In this document: positions 42,354-50,695 of the stretch, in pieces
Position numbering within the stretch: position 1 is the first letter of the stretch
Layout: every line of letters starts with the position of its first letter
Notes under the pieces: model-generated
Seen by the model: the letters and a program-made list of their open reading frames with translations, nothing else
The model's database searches: none
Told to the model about the DNA's origin: nothing
Translations under genes and position numbers: made by a program
Origin: Amoebidium appalachense
Taxonomy: Eukaryota; Ichthyosporea
Length of the DNA: 55,213 bases
Direction: 5' to 3'
NCBI GenBank assembly: GCA_963693365.1
Contig: CAVNZM010000028.1
Location: 1 to 55,213 of the forward strand

Positions 42354-43827
42354 ATGGGTATGGACACACAATGGACCGACAAGACGGTGGAGGCCTCGGA
42401 CTTCTACGCACTTGTCCGGGAAGACCCACACTTCGTCATCGTGGCACAGGATGAACCCGCACAGGTTTACAAATACAAATGGGTGCCCAAAAGGAAGACG
42501 TGTCTGTGTCTCACTTTCACGTATGTGGAGCTCGATCTCGATCCCTTCTCTCTGCAATGCGTCGAGTCCATCGAGTTCAAGTTCGGGGGAAGGGGGGACG
42601 GCTATACCGCCACGTTCCGTTTCAGAGACCACGTAGACAGGGCTGCCCACATGCAGTCCCTGGTGTTCGACCGATACTCCTTCGAGTACGACAATGACGG
42701 ACATCTCATAGACCAGGTCAAGCTTTGGTGCAGGCCGCTCGACCTACCGGCCAGGTATGCGGAGCAGATGGTCGCGGGCGCACCGAGCCCGGACTTCCAC
42801 CGGGACCCACAGGCGGAGGACTTTGTTTTCAAACTGTACGAGGGCGCTGTGGGCATGGCAGCCAGCCTGCTCCGCGCCGTCGCGGCCGGCGACCTCACCA
42901 CATCCCCCGGGTGTTTCGGACGACGCCCAGTTCCACCAGCTGGTGTTCCTGCACACGTACCTGCCCCGCGCCATCGTCATGGCCCCGCCCACGGGCTTGA
43001 AGGTGACGAAGCTGGATGCACCCATCGGCAGCGAGTCACAGCCACACGTCAACTGCAAGACCAACCCGCTCCGTGTACAGGTCGCACTGGGGAAACGAGG
43101 CTTCGTGGCGTACCAGAACATGCTGCAGGCCTTGTGCCAGTGGCTGACCGGTCCACAGACACGCTACTTTGCCCTGCCGCTGCGCGAAGACGGTCACGTG
43201 GCCGTTGTGCTGTTTGATTCGGTGGCCGGGTCGGCCGAGTTCTTCAACGCAATGGCCCCACCGCCCACCGCCCACACGGCTCTGGACATTCTCCTGAAGC
43301 TATACGACCCGGCCTCGCCGGGGCTGGCGGCCTTCAGGTGCGAGCGGGTCTGCCACGAGCTGCAGCATAAGCATTCGACGAGCACTGTGCTCAACAGAGA
43401 CTACCCCGGCGAAGAGGGCGACCAGGCCTGTGGATCCTGGTGGCCCATCTACGTCCTGCTGCGCACAGCGGAGTGCGACTGGGGCGCAGACGGGCACGCC
43501 ACCACCAGCCAGCGTGTGTGCAGGTACATGACCAAGCTTGCGGCCGACCACGGCTTCCGCTCGGTCTACACCGTGGGGACCACCATGGCACTCATGGGAA
43601 AGCGCCTGTTGGAGCTGTATCGCGGGAAGGCCGGCACGATGAACCCGCGACTGGATGCGCTCCACGAGGAGGCAAAGAACGAGCTGGCGTTGCACTACGT
43701 GTTCGACAGGACGATCGCGCTGACCGACGAGGACCTCCGGGCCGCGGGCATGCCCGCCCGAAGAGGCGGCGAGGCGGTCGTGGGCAACCTGTTTACCAAC
43801 AAGCGCATGCGGATCACTTCAGAGTGA
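42354..43827 (+). CDS. Ulp1/C48-like cysteine protease, frameshifted
   Basis: The first frame (42354 to about 42905) gives an N-terminal domain of about 185 residues. The good frame then moves by one base at CCCCCGGG (42904-42911) and continues to 43827. In the second part, His (43195, in GHVAVVLFDS) with Asp (43216), then Gln (43423) and Cys (43429) in DQACGSWWPIYVLL, follow the H-D-Q-C order of Ulp1/adenain proteases; NCLDV relatives cleave virion precursors. A deSUMOylase-like role is the alternative. It lies between copies of a G-rich intergenic repeat. Confidence 0.6.
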
Positions 43828-44038
43828 TTCTTTGGTCTAAGTCGAGAATCTGCCACGGGGCCCGGGAGGCCTGGGAGGCCGGGAGGGGCGCAGCAGGCGC
43901 GCGAGCCACACAGGCCGGCGGGGCGGGGGGCCTCGCGGGCGCCCGTTGGGTTGAGAAAGTTGCGTTTTATTTTCCTTCGGGTCATGACCAATATTCCACG
44001 AACCAGACAAACTTCAATACCAAAATATACACCAAACC
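43828..44038. other. Gap with G-rich repeat copy 3
   Basis: 211 bases. 43869-43892 is an exact 24-base match to 42251-42274. GCGTTTTATTTTCCTTC near 43962 resembles the element before the gene at 41429. No gene seen. Confidence 0.6.
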
Positions 44039-45487
44039 CTACACGCCCTGTGCCTTTGCCTCTGCGCACTGCGCTCGCTCGCGCCCTTGCTTAGCTACGA
44101 ATGTGCGCCGCATGCGTTTAGTACGTGGCCTGGGAACGAGTTCCAGCTCATCCTCTATGTCTAGGGGCTTGATGCCCGGAAACTCCTTTTCAAACAAAAG
44201 CCTGGTGCGGTAGAAGCTGCACGTGTGGCTGATCTCGGGCATCTTCTCGGCAAACCACGCCTCGGTGTTGTACACCACCGTGTAGGCCATCTGGGCCGTG
44301 ATCTCGGTGCAGTACTTCACCCTGCGGCCCCACGAGGCCCCCGCCCGCAGCTTGATGGCGCCTGCAAGCACGGACCTCGCCATCACGGTGTTCACGCTGT
44401 CCTCGACGACGTGTCCCAACACTTGCACGTTGAGTATCCCCTCGACGAACTGCTGGTAGAGGGTGGTGGGGCCCACGGTGCTGCCCCTGAACAGTGCCGC
44501 CACAATGCTGTTGCCCAGGTTGAGCAGGCGCACGCGCAGGTGGGGGTACCCGTCCAGCGTGCAGCCGTCGGGGCTGCTGGGCAACACGCGCTTGTTGAGG
44601 GTGTTGGGGTCGCTCTCGAACTGCTCCATGAGGGCCACGTTGATCTGCGTGGCCTGCTGCAGCATCAGTGTCTTCTGCTTGTCCAGCTCCTTGTGCTGCA
44701 TCACCAACTCCTTGCTCTCACGCACGGCCAGGTTGAGCAGGTCGATGGTGAGGTTCTTCTCCTTGATGGTCTCGTCCTTCTCCTTCAGCAGCGGCATAAA
44801 CTTGCTGTCGAAGAACGACGTCAGCATGCCCAGCATCTGTTCACCCGTGTCCGCCCGGGCCGCACGCACCTCGTCCATGTCGATGGCCATCTTGCTGGTG
44901 GTGGCCCCGGTGTAGTTGTCGCAGATGTCGATGACGTCCGCCAGCACCGTGTAGTCGCCCGTGAACATGCGCGAGAGCAGCGCGTCCGTGTGCACGGCAA
45001 AGTCGGTCGAGACGTAGCGGGCAAGCGCCGGGAACAGCGCGATGTGGACGAAGGTGCCGCGCAGCGCGGGGTCCCCGGACTTCTTCTTGGAGTTGGTGGT
45101 GTCGATGACGTCATCGATGCGCAGCGGACCAATGGGAGGAAAGTTAGTTGAAACTAACTTTCCTCTGATTGGCTGATCGTCGATCTTGGCGACGACCTTT
45201 TCCAACAACCCAGTGTTAGCATTGCTCCAAATCGACACCTTCTTCTCCGCCCCATCCCCCGCCTTCTCGGTGTTGTACTCTCGCCCCACGTTGCACAGCA
45301 TGGTGCCGTTGAAGTAGACGTGCCCGTTGGGGTAGGTGGTGGTCACGGTCAGCACCTTGTCGCCGAAGTCCATGGTCGCAGGCGCGCGCACCTCCCTGAA
45401 CGCGGGGTAGGCAGGGGTTGCCGGCGGGACAGGGGCAGCGCCGATCTCCACATCATTGGGGACGGTGACATTCATGTCGAACTCCAT
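44039..45487 (-). CDS. KilA-N protein, paralog of 17526-18809
   Basis: 482 residues from the ATG 45487. The first 220 residues are nearly the same as in the KilA-N gene at 17526-18809: GHVYFNGTMLCNVGREYN and RGTFVHIALFPALARYVS are present, followed by the same FAVHTDALLSRMFTGDYTVL. A variable loop between them, coding for DQPIRGKLVSTNFPPIG, is made by a 14-bp perfect DNA hairpin (45136-45165). A coiled coil (residues 250-300) and a C-terminal helical domain follow. The conservation of only the KilA-N half suggests domain shuffling or gene conversion. Confidence 0.85.
   Translation of the reverse strand: MEFDMNVTVPNDVEIGAAPVPPATPAYPAFREVRAPATMDFGDKVLTVTTTYPNGHVYFNGTMLCNVGREYNTEKAGDGAEKKVSIWSNANTGLLEKVVAKIDDQPIRGKLVSTNFPPIGPLRIDDVIDTTNSKKKSGDPALRGTFVHIALFPALARYVSTDFAVHTDALLSRMFTGDYTVLADVIDICDNYTGATTSKMAIDMDEVRAARADTGEQMLGMLTSFFDSKFMPLLKEKDETIKEKNLTIDLLNLAVRESKELVMQHKELDKQKTLMLQQATQINVALMEQFESDPNTLNKRVLPSSPDGCTLDGYPHLRVRLLNLGNSIVAALFRGSTVGPTTLYQQFVEGILNVQVLGHVVEDSVNTVMARSVLAGAIKLRAGASWGRRVKYCTEITAQMAYTVVYNTEAWFAEKMPEISHTCSFYRTRLLFEKEFPGIKPLDIEDELELVPRPRTKRMRRTFVAKQGRERAQCAEAKAQGV
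45136..45165. repeat. Perfect 14-bp hairpin inside the KilA-N gene
   Basis: GAGGAAAGTTAGTT (45136-45149), a 2-base loop, and its exact complement (45152-45165). Flanking CCAAT and ATTGG extend the symmetry. It lies in a loop region where the paralog at 17526 has unrelated sequence. Confidence 0.75.
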
Positions 45488-45963
45488 GTTTGCTTTGTTG
45501 TTGCTTGTGTTGTACTCTGTATGCAGAATGAAGCACCGCGGTCCAGCGTCGCTTTTTAAACGAGCCGGTGACTCGCAGTCTTCATTGGAATGCGCGCTCG
45601 CCCATCCATTCCAAACCATTTGTACGACGACGACATGTGCATCGCCATTCGTCAAAAATCACCCGAACCTAATTGTATTCCAAATCTGGGCAATGTACAT
45701 GGTTGAGTGACTCGCCGCAACGGTGAGCGCATGATTTATTCAATACCTGAGCAATGCACATTCCCGAGACGACATGTGCATTGTATCTGTGTGTTTACAG
45801 ACGTGTGTATTTGTACCATACGATTGAAGTAAGTCATGTAGTGTTGCCCGCGGCGACAACACAGCCCGTAAATTTACAATAAAGCGGAGAACTCGTGTAA
45901 CATGGGTCCATTTATGACACAGAACGCGTACACACTAAAATATACAACGACCAGCAGGACACA
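45488..45963. promoter_or_regulatory. Upstream region of the KilA-N gene, no ORF
   Basis: 476 bases, AT-richer than average. TTTTTAAACG at 45552-45561 may hold a minus-strand TATA-like TTTAAA. ACGACATGTGCATCGC (about 45631) and ACGACATGTGCATTGT (about 45768) are imperfect repeats. An AATAAA at 45888-45893 has no plus-strand gene before it. No gene supported. Confidence 0.4.
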
Positions 45964-46689
45964 ATGCCGCCTGCCCCACCACGCCGACCCAACAAAACCG
46001 CGCCCCCGGCAGCGGTCAAAAAGAAGTACGTATCGGCGGACCGGTGCCCGCACAAGTCCAAGGGGTGCAAACTAGCCAAGCGCTGCCCCGTGTGCACGGG
46101 AGTCGCCCCGCGCATGAACCCATACATGCAACGCGTCCGCCTAGTGCAGCACCGCACACGACCGCGCGGTGACAACCCTGCGGACCCAATCGGGCAGGTC
46201 GGCGCGCTCGACGCGCAGGTCGGGCAGCATCGGGAGCGGCCGGATGTCGCCGAAGGAGTGGTCGAGGCTGCGCAGGAGCTTGCGGAGGTCGCGGGCCTGC
46301 ACCGCGTGTTGGTTGCTCCTAAGCCAACCGACCGTCGCGTGGATGAACGTGTAGAGGTGCAAGACGTTCACGTCGAGGATGCGCTGGGCGTCGAAGCCGC
46401 TGTCGGCAAACACGCGGTGGTGCATGGCGAGGAACAGGAGGGCCTCGGCGTGGCCGGCGCAGAACGCACAATACCGAAGGCCGTCCGGGAGACGCAGGTT
46501 GGCCAGGGCCATGGCCAGGGAATGCAGGGTCTTGCCGGACACGGTGTCGGCCGGGGCCAGGGTGGACACGACCAAGGGGAAGAACGTGGCGCGGACGTGC
46601 CTGGTAGCGTCATCGATGGTGGCGGCCAGGCCGTCTCCAACGCGGAAGGCCGCGGCAACCTCGTCCTCGATCATCTTGAGCCGCGCTGA
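45964..46689 (+). CDS. Cys-rich basic protein, true end uncertain
   Basis: The first 60 residues look real: MPPAPPRRPNKTAPP, then CPHKSKGCKLAKRCPVCTG, a Cys-x6-Cys-x6-Cys-x2-Cys zinc-binding candidate. After 46140 the frame runs antisense through a better-looking minus-strand gene. A TAG in another frame at 46142-46144 would make a tail-to-tail CTAG with that gene, as elsewhere in this window, so a one-base shift probably hides the true stop and the protein would be about 60 residues. Confidence 0.45.
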   Translation: MPPAPPRRPNKTAPPAAVKKKYVSADRCPHKSKGCKLAKRCPVCTGVAPRMNPYMQRVRLVQHRTRPRGDNPADPIGQVGALDAQVGQHRERPDVAEGVVEAAQELAEVAGLHRVLVAPKPTDRRVDERVEVQDVHVEDALGVEAAVGKHAVVHGEEQEGLGVAGAERTIPKAVRETQVGQGHGQGMQGLAGHGVGRGQGGHDQGEERGADVPGSVIDGGGQAVSNAEGRGNLVLDHLEPR

Positions 46690-46812
46690 CTGGAACCAGG
46701 CGACAAAGGGCGCGACCTCGGCGACGCGGTTTGCTTGGAGGAGCTTGAAGACGGCAGCGGGCGACACGAAGAGCTCGTGGCCCTTGTAGAAGTAGTGGGC
46801 AGTGCCCTGCAA
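46141..46812 (-). CDS. Unknown 223-residue protein lacking an ATG
   Basis: A helical protein with normal composition: HYFYKGHELFVSPAAVFKLL near the N-terminus, a CAFCAGHAEALLFLAMHH stretch with a CxxC, and a C-terminal RRVVTARSCAVLH. The first usable codon is a TTG at 46812, and the frame is closed just upstream by a TAG with no ATG between. Either it starts at an internal ATG near residue 47 or a base error separates it from an upstream start. No family recognised. Confidence 0.55.
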   Translation of the reverse strand: MQGTAHYFYKGHELFVSPAAVFKLLQANRVAEVAPFVAWFQSARLKMIEDEVAAAFRVGDGLAATIDDATRHVRATFFPLVVSTLAPADTVSGKTLHSLAMALANLRLPDGLRYCAFCAGHAEALLFLAMHHRVFADSGFDAQRILDVNVLHLYTFIHATVGWLRSNQHAVQARDLRKLLRSLDHSFGDIRPLPMLPDLRVERADLPDWVRRVVTARSCAVLH

Positions 46813-46822
46813 TAAAGACCGG

Positions 46823-47005
46823 TCAGTCGGAATCGACTCTGCTTTCAGCTACAGCCGACCAAGACGGATCGGCTGGCGTGTAGGGGGGTGGGGGGGTGCC
46901 CTTTATGGGGCTCGCCGCGCATACACAATCCAACAGCGCCAGAAAGGCCATACCGGAGGCAAACGCAACAAAGGCCACACACACAAACACGCCAAGCATG
47001 ACCAT
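46823..47005 (-). CDS. Small membrane protein or displaced C-terminal anchor
   Basis: 60 residues from the ATG 47005. MVMLGVFVCVAFVAFASGMA is a strong transmembrane span, followed by a Pro-rich polar tail. It overlaps the last part of the gene at 46903-47919 in another frame. That gene's own end reads as Cys/Trp-rich nonsense, so the span may be its true C-terminal anchor after a one-base shift. Confidence 0.5.
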   Translation of the reverse strand: MVMLGVFVCVAFVAFASGMAFLALLDCVCAASPIKGTPPPPYTPADPSWSAVAESRVDSD

Positions 47006-47919
47006 TGCATTTGCACGGAAAAATAACACACCTTGCCTTGGTGCACTTCAGTCACACGGGCGACCGCGACGTTGCCCATCAGCTTGTGAAGGTCGGATGG
47101 CTGCGGGCATGAGAAAAAGGGCATGAGCGTGCGGGAGTCCACATAGAAGGTGCAGTCCGCGGCGTAGGGGTTGGTGCACGCCACCAAGGACGCTCGCCGG
47201 AAAATGGTGATGGACGCGAATGCAGCGTGCACGTTGGCAGGAGGGACCGGGAAAGGCCCCACGCAGCGAAGCGTGTCGACGGGCCGGCGTGGCGGGAGCT
47301 TGACGTCCGGGATCACAGGCCCCTCCCCGACGCGAGCCTCGTCGAGGACGGGCTCGGGCTGCTTGTACGGGAGGTGGGCGTCGGCGGCCACCTGCTGCGC
47401 GGCCTGGTCGGCGGGGGGCGGGGGGAAAACGAAGGGGAACGACAGGGGCGCGGGCATGTACGCAAAGGGATTGAACATCGGCGGCATGGGCGCGATCGGC
47501 TGGAACGCGCTCGGCGGTGGTGCGGGGGTCGCAGACGCGACGGTGGTGTCGCTGGCGAGGCGTGCACGCTTGAACGACAGCGAACCAAAGAACGGGGTCG
47601 CAGGGATCGACTCGTTGCAGACGAGATCCGCGTTGCAGGGCCGTGTGGGATCAAGGGGCTTTTGGATGTTGGCGACCACGGGCGCTGTTCCGGCCTGTGC
47701 TGGGACAGAGGGGGGCGACACGGTGGCTGGGAGCGACGGTTGGAAGTCGGTATCGATGGGGACAGGCGGGGGCGGGCTGTATCCAGTATCCAGGGCACAA
47801 GCGCCCGACAGGGAGTCGAGATCGGCGTCCATGATGAAACAGCTGAAGTCCTCGGCCGTGCACGGGGGGATGTCATCGAGCGAAAACGGGTTGTCGATAC
47901 CCGGAAACAGGGCAGTCAT
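46903..47919 (-). CDS. Pro-rich protein, unknown
   Basis: 338 residues from the ATG 47919 (MTALFPGIDNPFSLDDIPPC). The first 200 residues are acidic, then Pro-rich and disordered. A folded C-terminal part has RASLVACTNPYAADCTFYVD followed by LHKLMGNVAVARVTEVHQGK. An upstream ATG at 48120 would extend it through CCAAT-box-rich DNA that looks like promoter. The last 40 codons are doubtful because of the overlapping membrane ORF. Confidence 0.6.
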   Translation of the reverse strand: MTALFPGIDNPFSLDDIPPCTAEDFSCFIMDADLDSLSGACALDTGYSPPPPVPIDTDFQPSLPATVSPPSVPAQAGTAPVVANIQKPLDPTRPCNADLVCNESIPATPFFGSLSFKRARLASDTTVASATPAPPPSAFQPIAPMPPMFNPFAYMPAPLSFPFVFPPPPADQAAQQVAADAHLPYKQPEPVLDEARVGEGPVIPDVKLPPRRPVDTLRCVGPFPVPPANVHAAFASITIFRRASLVACTNPYAADCTFYVDSRTLMPFFSCPQPSDLHKLMGNVAVARVTEVHQGKVCYFSVQMQWSCLACLCVWPLLRLPPVWPFWRCWIVYARRAP

Positions 47920-47989
47920 GTTGGTGGGGGTTGTGGGCGGTGCGGCACAGGCCGAGGTTTTAGCCTCGAGCAGCGCGGGCGGCGGTTTA

Positions 47990-48164
47990 TGAGGACGATC
48001 TGGCGATGACGCAATGGGAACCGATGACGTGGCGCGGGAGCTCTTTACGTCATGGAGACACCGCGATTGGCCGGGGCATTTTGCCCCATTTGCGATTGGT
48101 CGGAAACATTGCCGTTTCATTGGCCATAAAGAATGCCAAAACAGTATTTTTATTGGACAAATGT
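47990..48164. promoter_or_regulatory. Divergent promoter region with ATTGG (CCAAT) boxes
   Basis: GATTGGCC, GATTGGTC, CATTGGCC and TATTGGAC occur within 100 bases, plus GATGACG and TACGTCA half sites. It lies between the minus gene starting at 47919 and the small plus gene at 48165. Similar ATTGG motifs occur at 49290 and 49370. Confidence 0.4.
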
Positions 48165-48389
48165 ATGGACGATCTACAAAGCAATGTGCGCGACACGGTC
48201 GCGGCCATCGACAAGCTGCTCCAGGCAGCCAGCGAGCGCGAAGCGGCGCGAGTCCGCGAGAGCATGCACGGGGCGAGCACGGGGCACGACGCCTATTTGA
48301 TCATGCCACACGGCGGCGATAGGGCGCCAGGACCGCGTCGACGACATCCAAGTCGGCGGCCGCATACACCCTCTTCTTGGACAGTCTGA
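48165..48389 (+). CDS. Small helical protein, end uncertain
   Basis: Starts MDDLQSNVRDTVAAIDKLLQ, a short amphipathic helix of about 40 good residues. As read it runs 30 residues into the opposing gene. A TGA at 48298-48300, one frame off, would instead give a tail-to-tail end at the opposing stop. TTTTTATTGG precedes the ATG. Tentative. Confidence 0.4.
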   Translation: MDDLQSNVRDTVAAIDKLLQAASEREAARVRESMHGASTGHDAYLIMPHGGDRAPGPRRRHPSRRPHTPSSWTV

Positions 48390-49182
48390 CCTTGCCGCCT
48401 GGGGCCTTGATGAGCTCCGTGAGGAAGGACTCGGGCTTGTCGGCCAACCGGGCCTGGACCTTGACGCCGGCATCCCGCAAGTCCCTCTCCAAGAGCGGGA
48501 TGCCCAGCTGGGCTGCCCGGCCATCGATGGTAACGGACCCGGCCACGGACGGGCTTTTCTCGAGCGCGGCGAGGCGTGCAGCGAGCGCCGCCAGTTCCCT
48601 CTCCTTTGCCCCCAGCTCGGCATTCACCGCCTCCAATTTGAAGACGGCGTCCACGGCCTGTGCCTCTGCCGCGCGGCGGGACGCGATCTCGCCGGCCACG
48701 CGTGCAGCCCAGTAGTTCTGCGTGTAGTCCATTTCGACGCGGGTGCAGATCCAGCGCATGGTGGTGGTGTAGGGTGTGGCGGCTATTGCGAGGAGCAATG
48801 CAAACGCGTCGTAGGAGAGACAGCAGTCCACCACCTCGTTGCGCGACCCGTCTGGGGCCACGCCCATGTCGACAATCACGGCCTCGAAGTGTTTGCCGTG
48901 GGTCAGTGTAGCCGTCACCAACGTGATGACACGGTAACGAAGCTGGGGACCCGGTTCCTCGGCCACCCTTACGGACGCCGGGTCGATGACGAACGGCGCG
49001 ACCGCCGATGCCATGACATGGGCCCTCTTGGGGTCGCCGCGATGTTCGGCATAGGGGTTGAGGGCAGCAAGGGTGACGGCCAGAATGTCCGCGCGACGCT
49101 CGGGTGGGCCATACACGGCGGCCCAGTCGCCCATCAGCGCCATGGCCGAGGCCGCATGGACTTGGAGGAAGGAGGTGTTCAT
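48301..49182 (-). CDS. Unknown protein with coiled coil
   Basis: 293 residues from the ATG 49182 (MNTSFLQVHAASAMALMGDW). Alpha/beta N-terminal domain of about 170 residues with HFEAVIVDMGVAPDG. A coiled coil follows near residues 180-215 (VFKLEAVNAELGAKERELAA), then a C-terminal domain with FLTELIKAPGGKVRLSKKRV. No family recognised. Confidence 0.7.
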   Translation of the reverse strand: MNTSFLQVHAASAMALMGDWAAVYGPPERRADILAVTLAALNPYAEHRGDPKRAHVMASAVAPFVIDPASVRVAEEPGPQLRYRVITLVTATLTHGKHFEAVIVDMGVAPDGSRNEVVDCCLSYDAFALLLAIAATPYTTTMRWICTRVEMDYTQNYWAARVAGEIASRRAAEAQAVDAVFKLEAVNAELGAKERELAALAARLAALEKSPSVAGSVTIDGRAAQLGIPLLERDLRDAGVKVQARLADKPESFLTELIKAPGGKVRLSKKRVYAAADLDVVDAVLAPYRRRVA

Positions 49183-49367
49183 GTTGTTGGGATGCGGACG
49201 ATCGTTGTTGGTCTTCGGCCGCACATTGGAACCAGAAATACACATTTCCGGGCGGCCGTGCTTACGTAATGAGCAGCCACGGGCGATGGTGATTGGTTGG
49301 CCACCGGGGGAGGGGTTTGATGACGCAAGGAGCCACCCAAGTGCGCTGCGGACAGAAAGCGACCACG

Positions 49368-50090
49368 CTATTGGACGGGTCCGTGGGGTGGCTCGCGATC
49401 GGCGCGATCGTGGGCCACGTACAGAATCAGCTGCGGGTACACGAAAAGCAATGCCGTGCAGTCCTGGGCTGGTGCCCCCAGCACGCGGGCGAGGGCCAGG
49501 GCCTGCGCGACCGCGTTCAACGCGGCCGCGAAGAAGGTGGCGATGCAAGCAGTGGACAGCCTGTGGGCGAGGGCGCGTGAACCGGGACTCAAAAGCCGCG
49601 AACGCGCCGTCCATATGATGTGCAGACGGGTGACCAGCAGCGCAGCGGCCAGTAGGGTGACGATCAGCCAGAAGGAGTAGAGTATCACGAGCGCGGGGTG
49701 GAAGGTGACGCGTACCGTAACGCAATCGCCGACCAGATAGGTCAGCACGATGTAGAGCAGGTAGAGGACGCTGGAGACCAGGAAGACCGTGAGGTCCAGC
49801 CAGTCCACGTTTAGAAGGGACAGCTCCAGGGCGTGATCGAGGATGTAGGCGTACTTGCACGCGTCCTTGAAACACCACACGAGATCTGCGGCCAGCCGGT
49901 ACCCGTGCCCCTCACACGCACAATGCGTCGCAGCAATGTAATAAAGCAGAAACGCGAGCGCGTCAAGCACAACCATGGCATTGAGAAAGTCCCTGTAAAC
50001 AAAGCGTACTCGGGGGGCATCCAGCAGCAGCAGGCCCAGAGTGCCGAAGGCCACCAGGCCGGCCCACTCGTTTGCGGCCTCTACGCTCAT
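49368..50090 (-). CDS. Multi-pass (six or seven span) membrane protein
   Basis: 240 residues. Hydrophobic segments lie near residues 10-24, 35-55, 72-92 (weaker), 97-120, 130-155, 180-203 and 210-228, and include TVFLVSSVLYLLYIVLTYLV. Short loops and a polar C-terminal tail. The layout is reminiscent of seven-helix receptors, but no conserved GPCR or rhodopsin motif is visible, and the third span is uncertain. Its function is unknown. Confidence 0.75.
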   Translation of the reverse strand: MSVEAANEWAGLVAFGTLGLLLLDAPRVRFVYRDFLNAMVVLDALAFLLYYIAATHCACEGHGYRLAADLVWCFKDACKYAYILDHALELSLLNVDWLDLTVFLVSSVLYLLYIVLTYLVGDCVTVRVTFHPALVILYSFWLIVTLLAAALLVTRLHIIWTARSRLLSPGSRALAHRLSTACIATFFAAALNAVAQALALARVLGAPAQDCTALLFVYPQLILYVAHDRADREPPHGPVQ

Positions 50091-50120
50091 GATAAACAGT
50101 CACAAAATGCACGTCTAAGT

Positions 50121-50584
50121 TTATTCGGCGGGCGGGCCCTGCATGCACTGCACGCACGGGCACGGCACCCCGGGGACCAGGTTCTCCTTGTTGCAGTCGA
50201 GCTCGGTGAGACACGCGGGCGGGGGGAAGACAAACACGGTGGCGTTGGCCGTCTTGTAGCACGCGACGCACACGCCGGGCTGGGGGTGCAGGCAGGCCCT
50301 CACGTGGCGCGGGCGGGCCGGGTTCACCACGAGCCGGCTGCGGGGAAGGGGTCGTACGGGCGGCATCGCGCGGCAGCGGGCGGGTCGGGGGCCGTCGGGC
50401 CCAGCAGGATGTGGCGCTGGCACTCGTGCAGCGCGCGGTGGATGGAGCGCAGGCGCTCGCCCGTGTCGGCGTGGTGCTGCGTGGAGAGCATGCGCAGCTG
50501 GAGCAGCAGCAGGTCGCACAGGCGCTCGCTTTCCTCGGCGACGGCAAGCGACAGGCGGGTGAGGTACTGGGGGTCGTCCGCCAT
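50121..50584 (-). CDS. Helical protein with Cys-rich tail, frameshifted
   Basis: The ATG 50584 opens a helical N-terminal domain (LTRLSLAVAEESERLCDLLL). Near G-runs at 50342-50350 the good frame moves by one base and continues as a Cys-rich segment (ACLHPQPGVCVACYKTANAT...CLTELDCNK...PCPCVQCM), a zinc-binding or RING-like candidate. The stop lies inside AATAAA (50120-50125). Joined length would be about 150 residues. Confidence 0.6.
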
Positions 50585-50695
50585 CAGGTGTGGCGTGACC
50601 GTTGCACTGGGGCGTGCGGCGGTTTAAATATGCCGCGCGAAGTGGGCGTGCGGACAGCGATTGCGTCACGGGCGTGACGTCATCGGGTCCGTGGC
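50585..50695. promoter_or_regulatory. Short gap with TATA-like and TGACGTCA sites
   Basis: Upstream of the gene at 50584 the minus strand has a TATTTAAA-like element (50622-50629). GTGACGTCATC occurs at 50676-50686, the same palindrome as in the primase/RING promoter. The 159-bp repeat array begins at 50696. Confidence 0.4.

Noticed and set aside
46164-46689. C-terminal part of the plus-strand frame starting at 45964
   Set aside because: It is antisense to a better helical protein on the minus strand, and a stop in another frame at 46142 fits the usual tail-to-tail arrangement.
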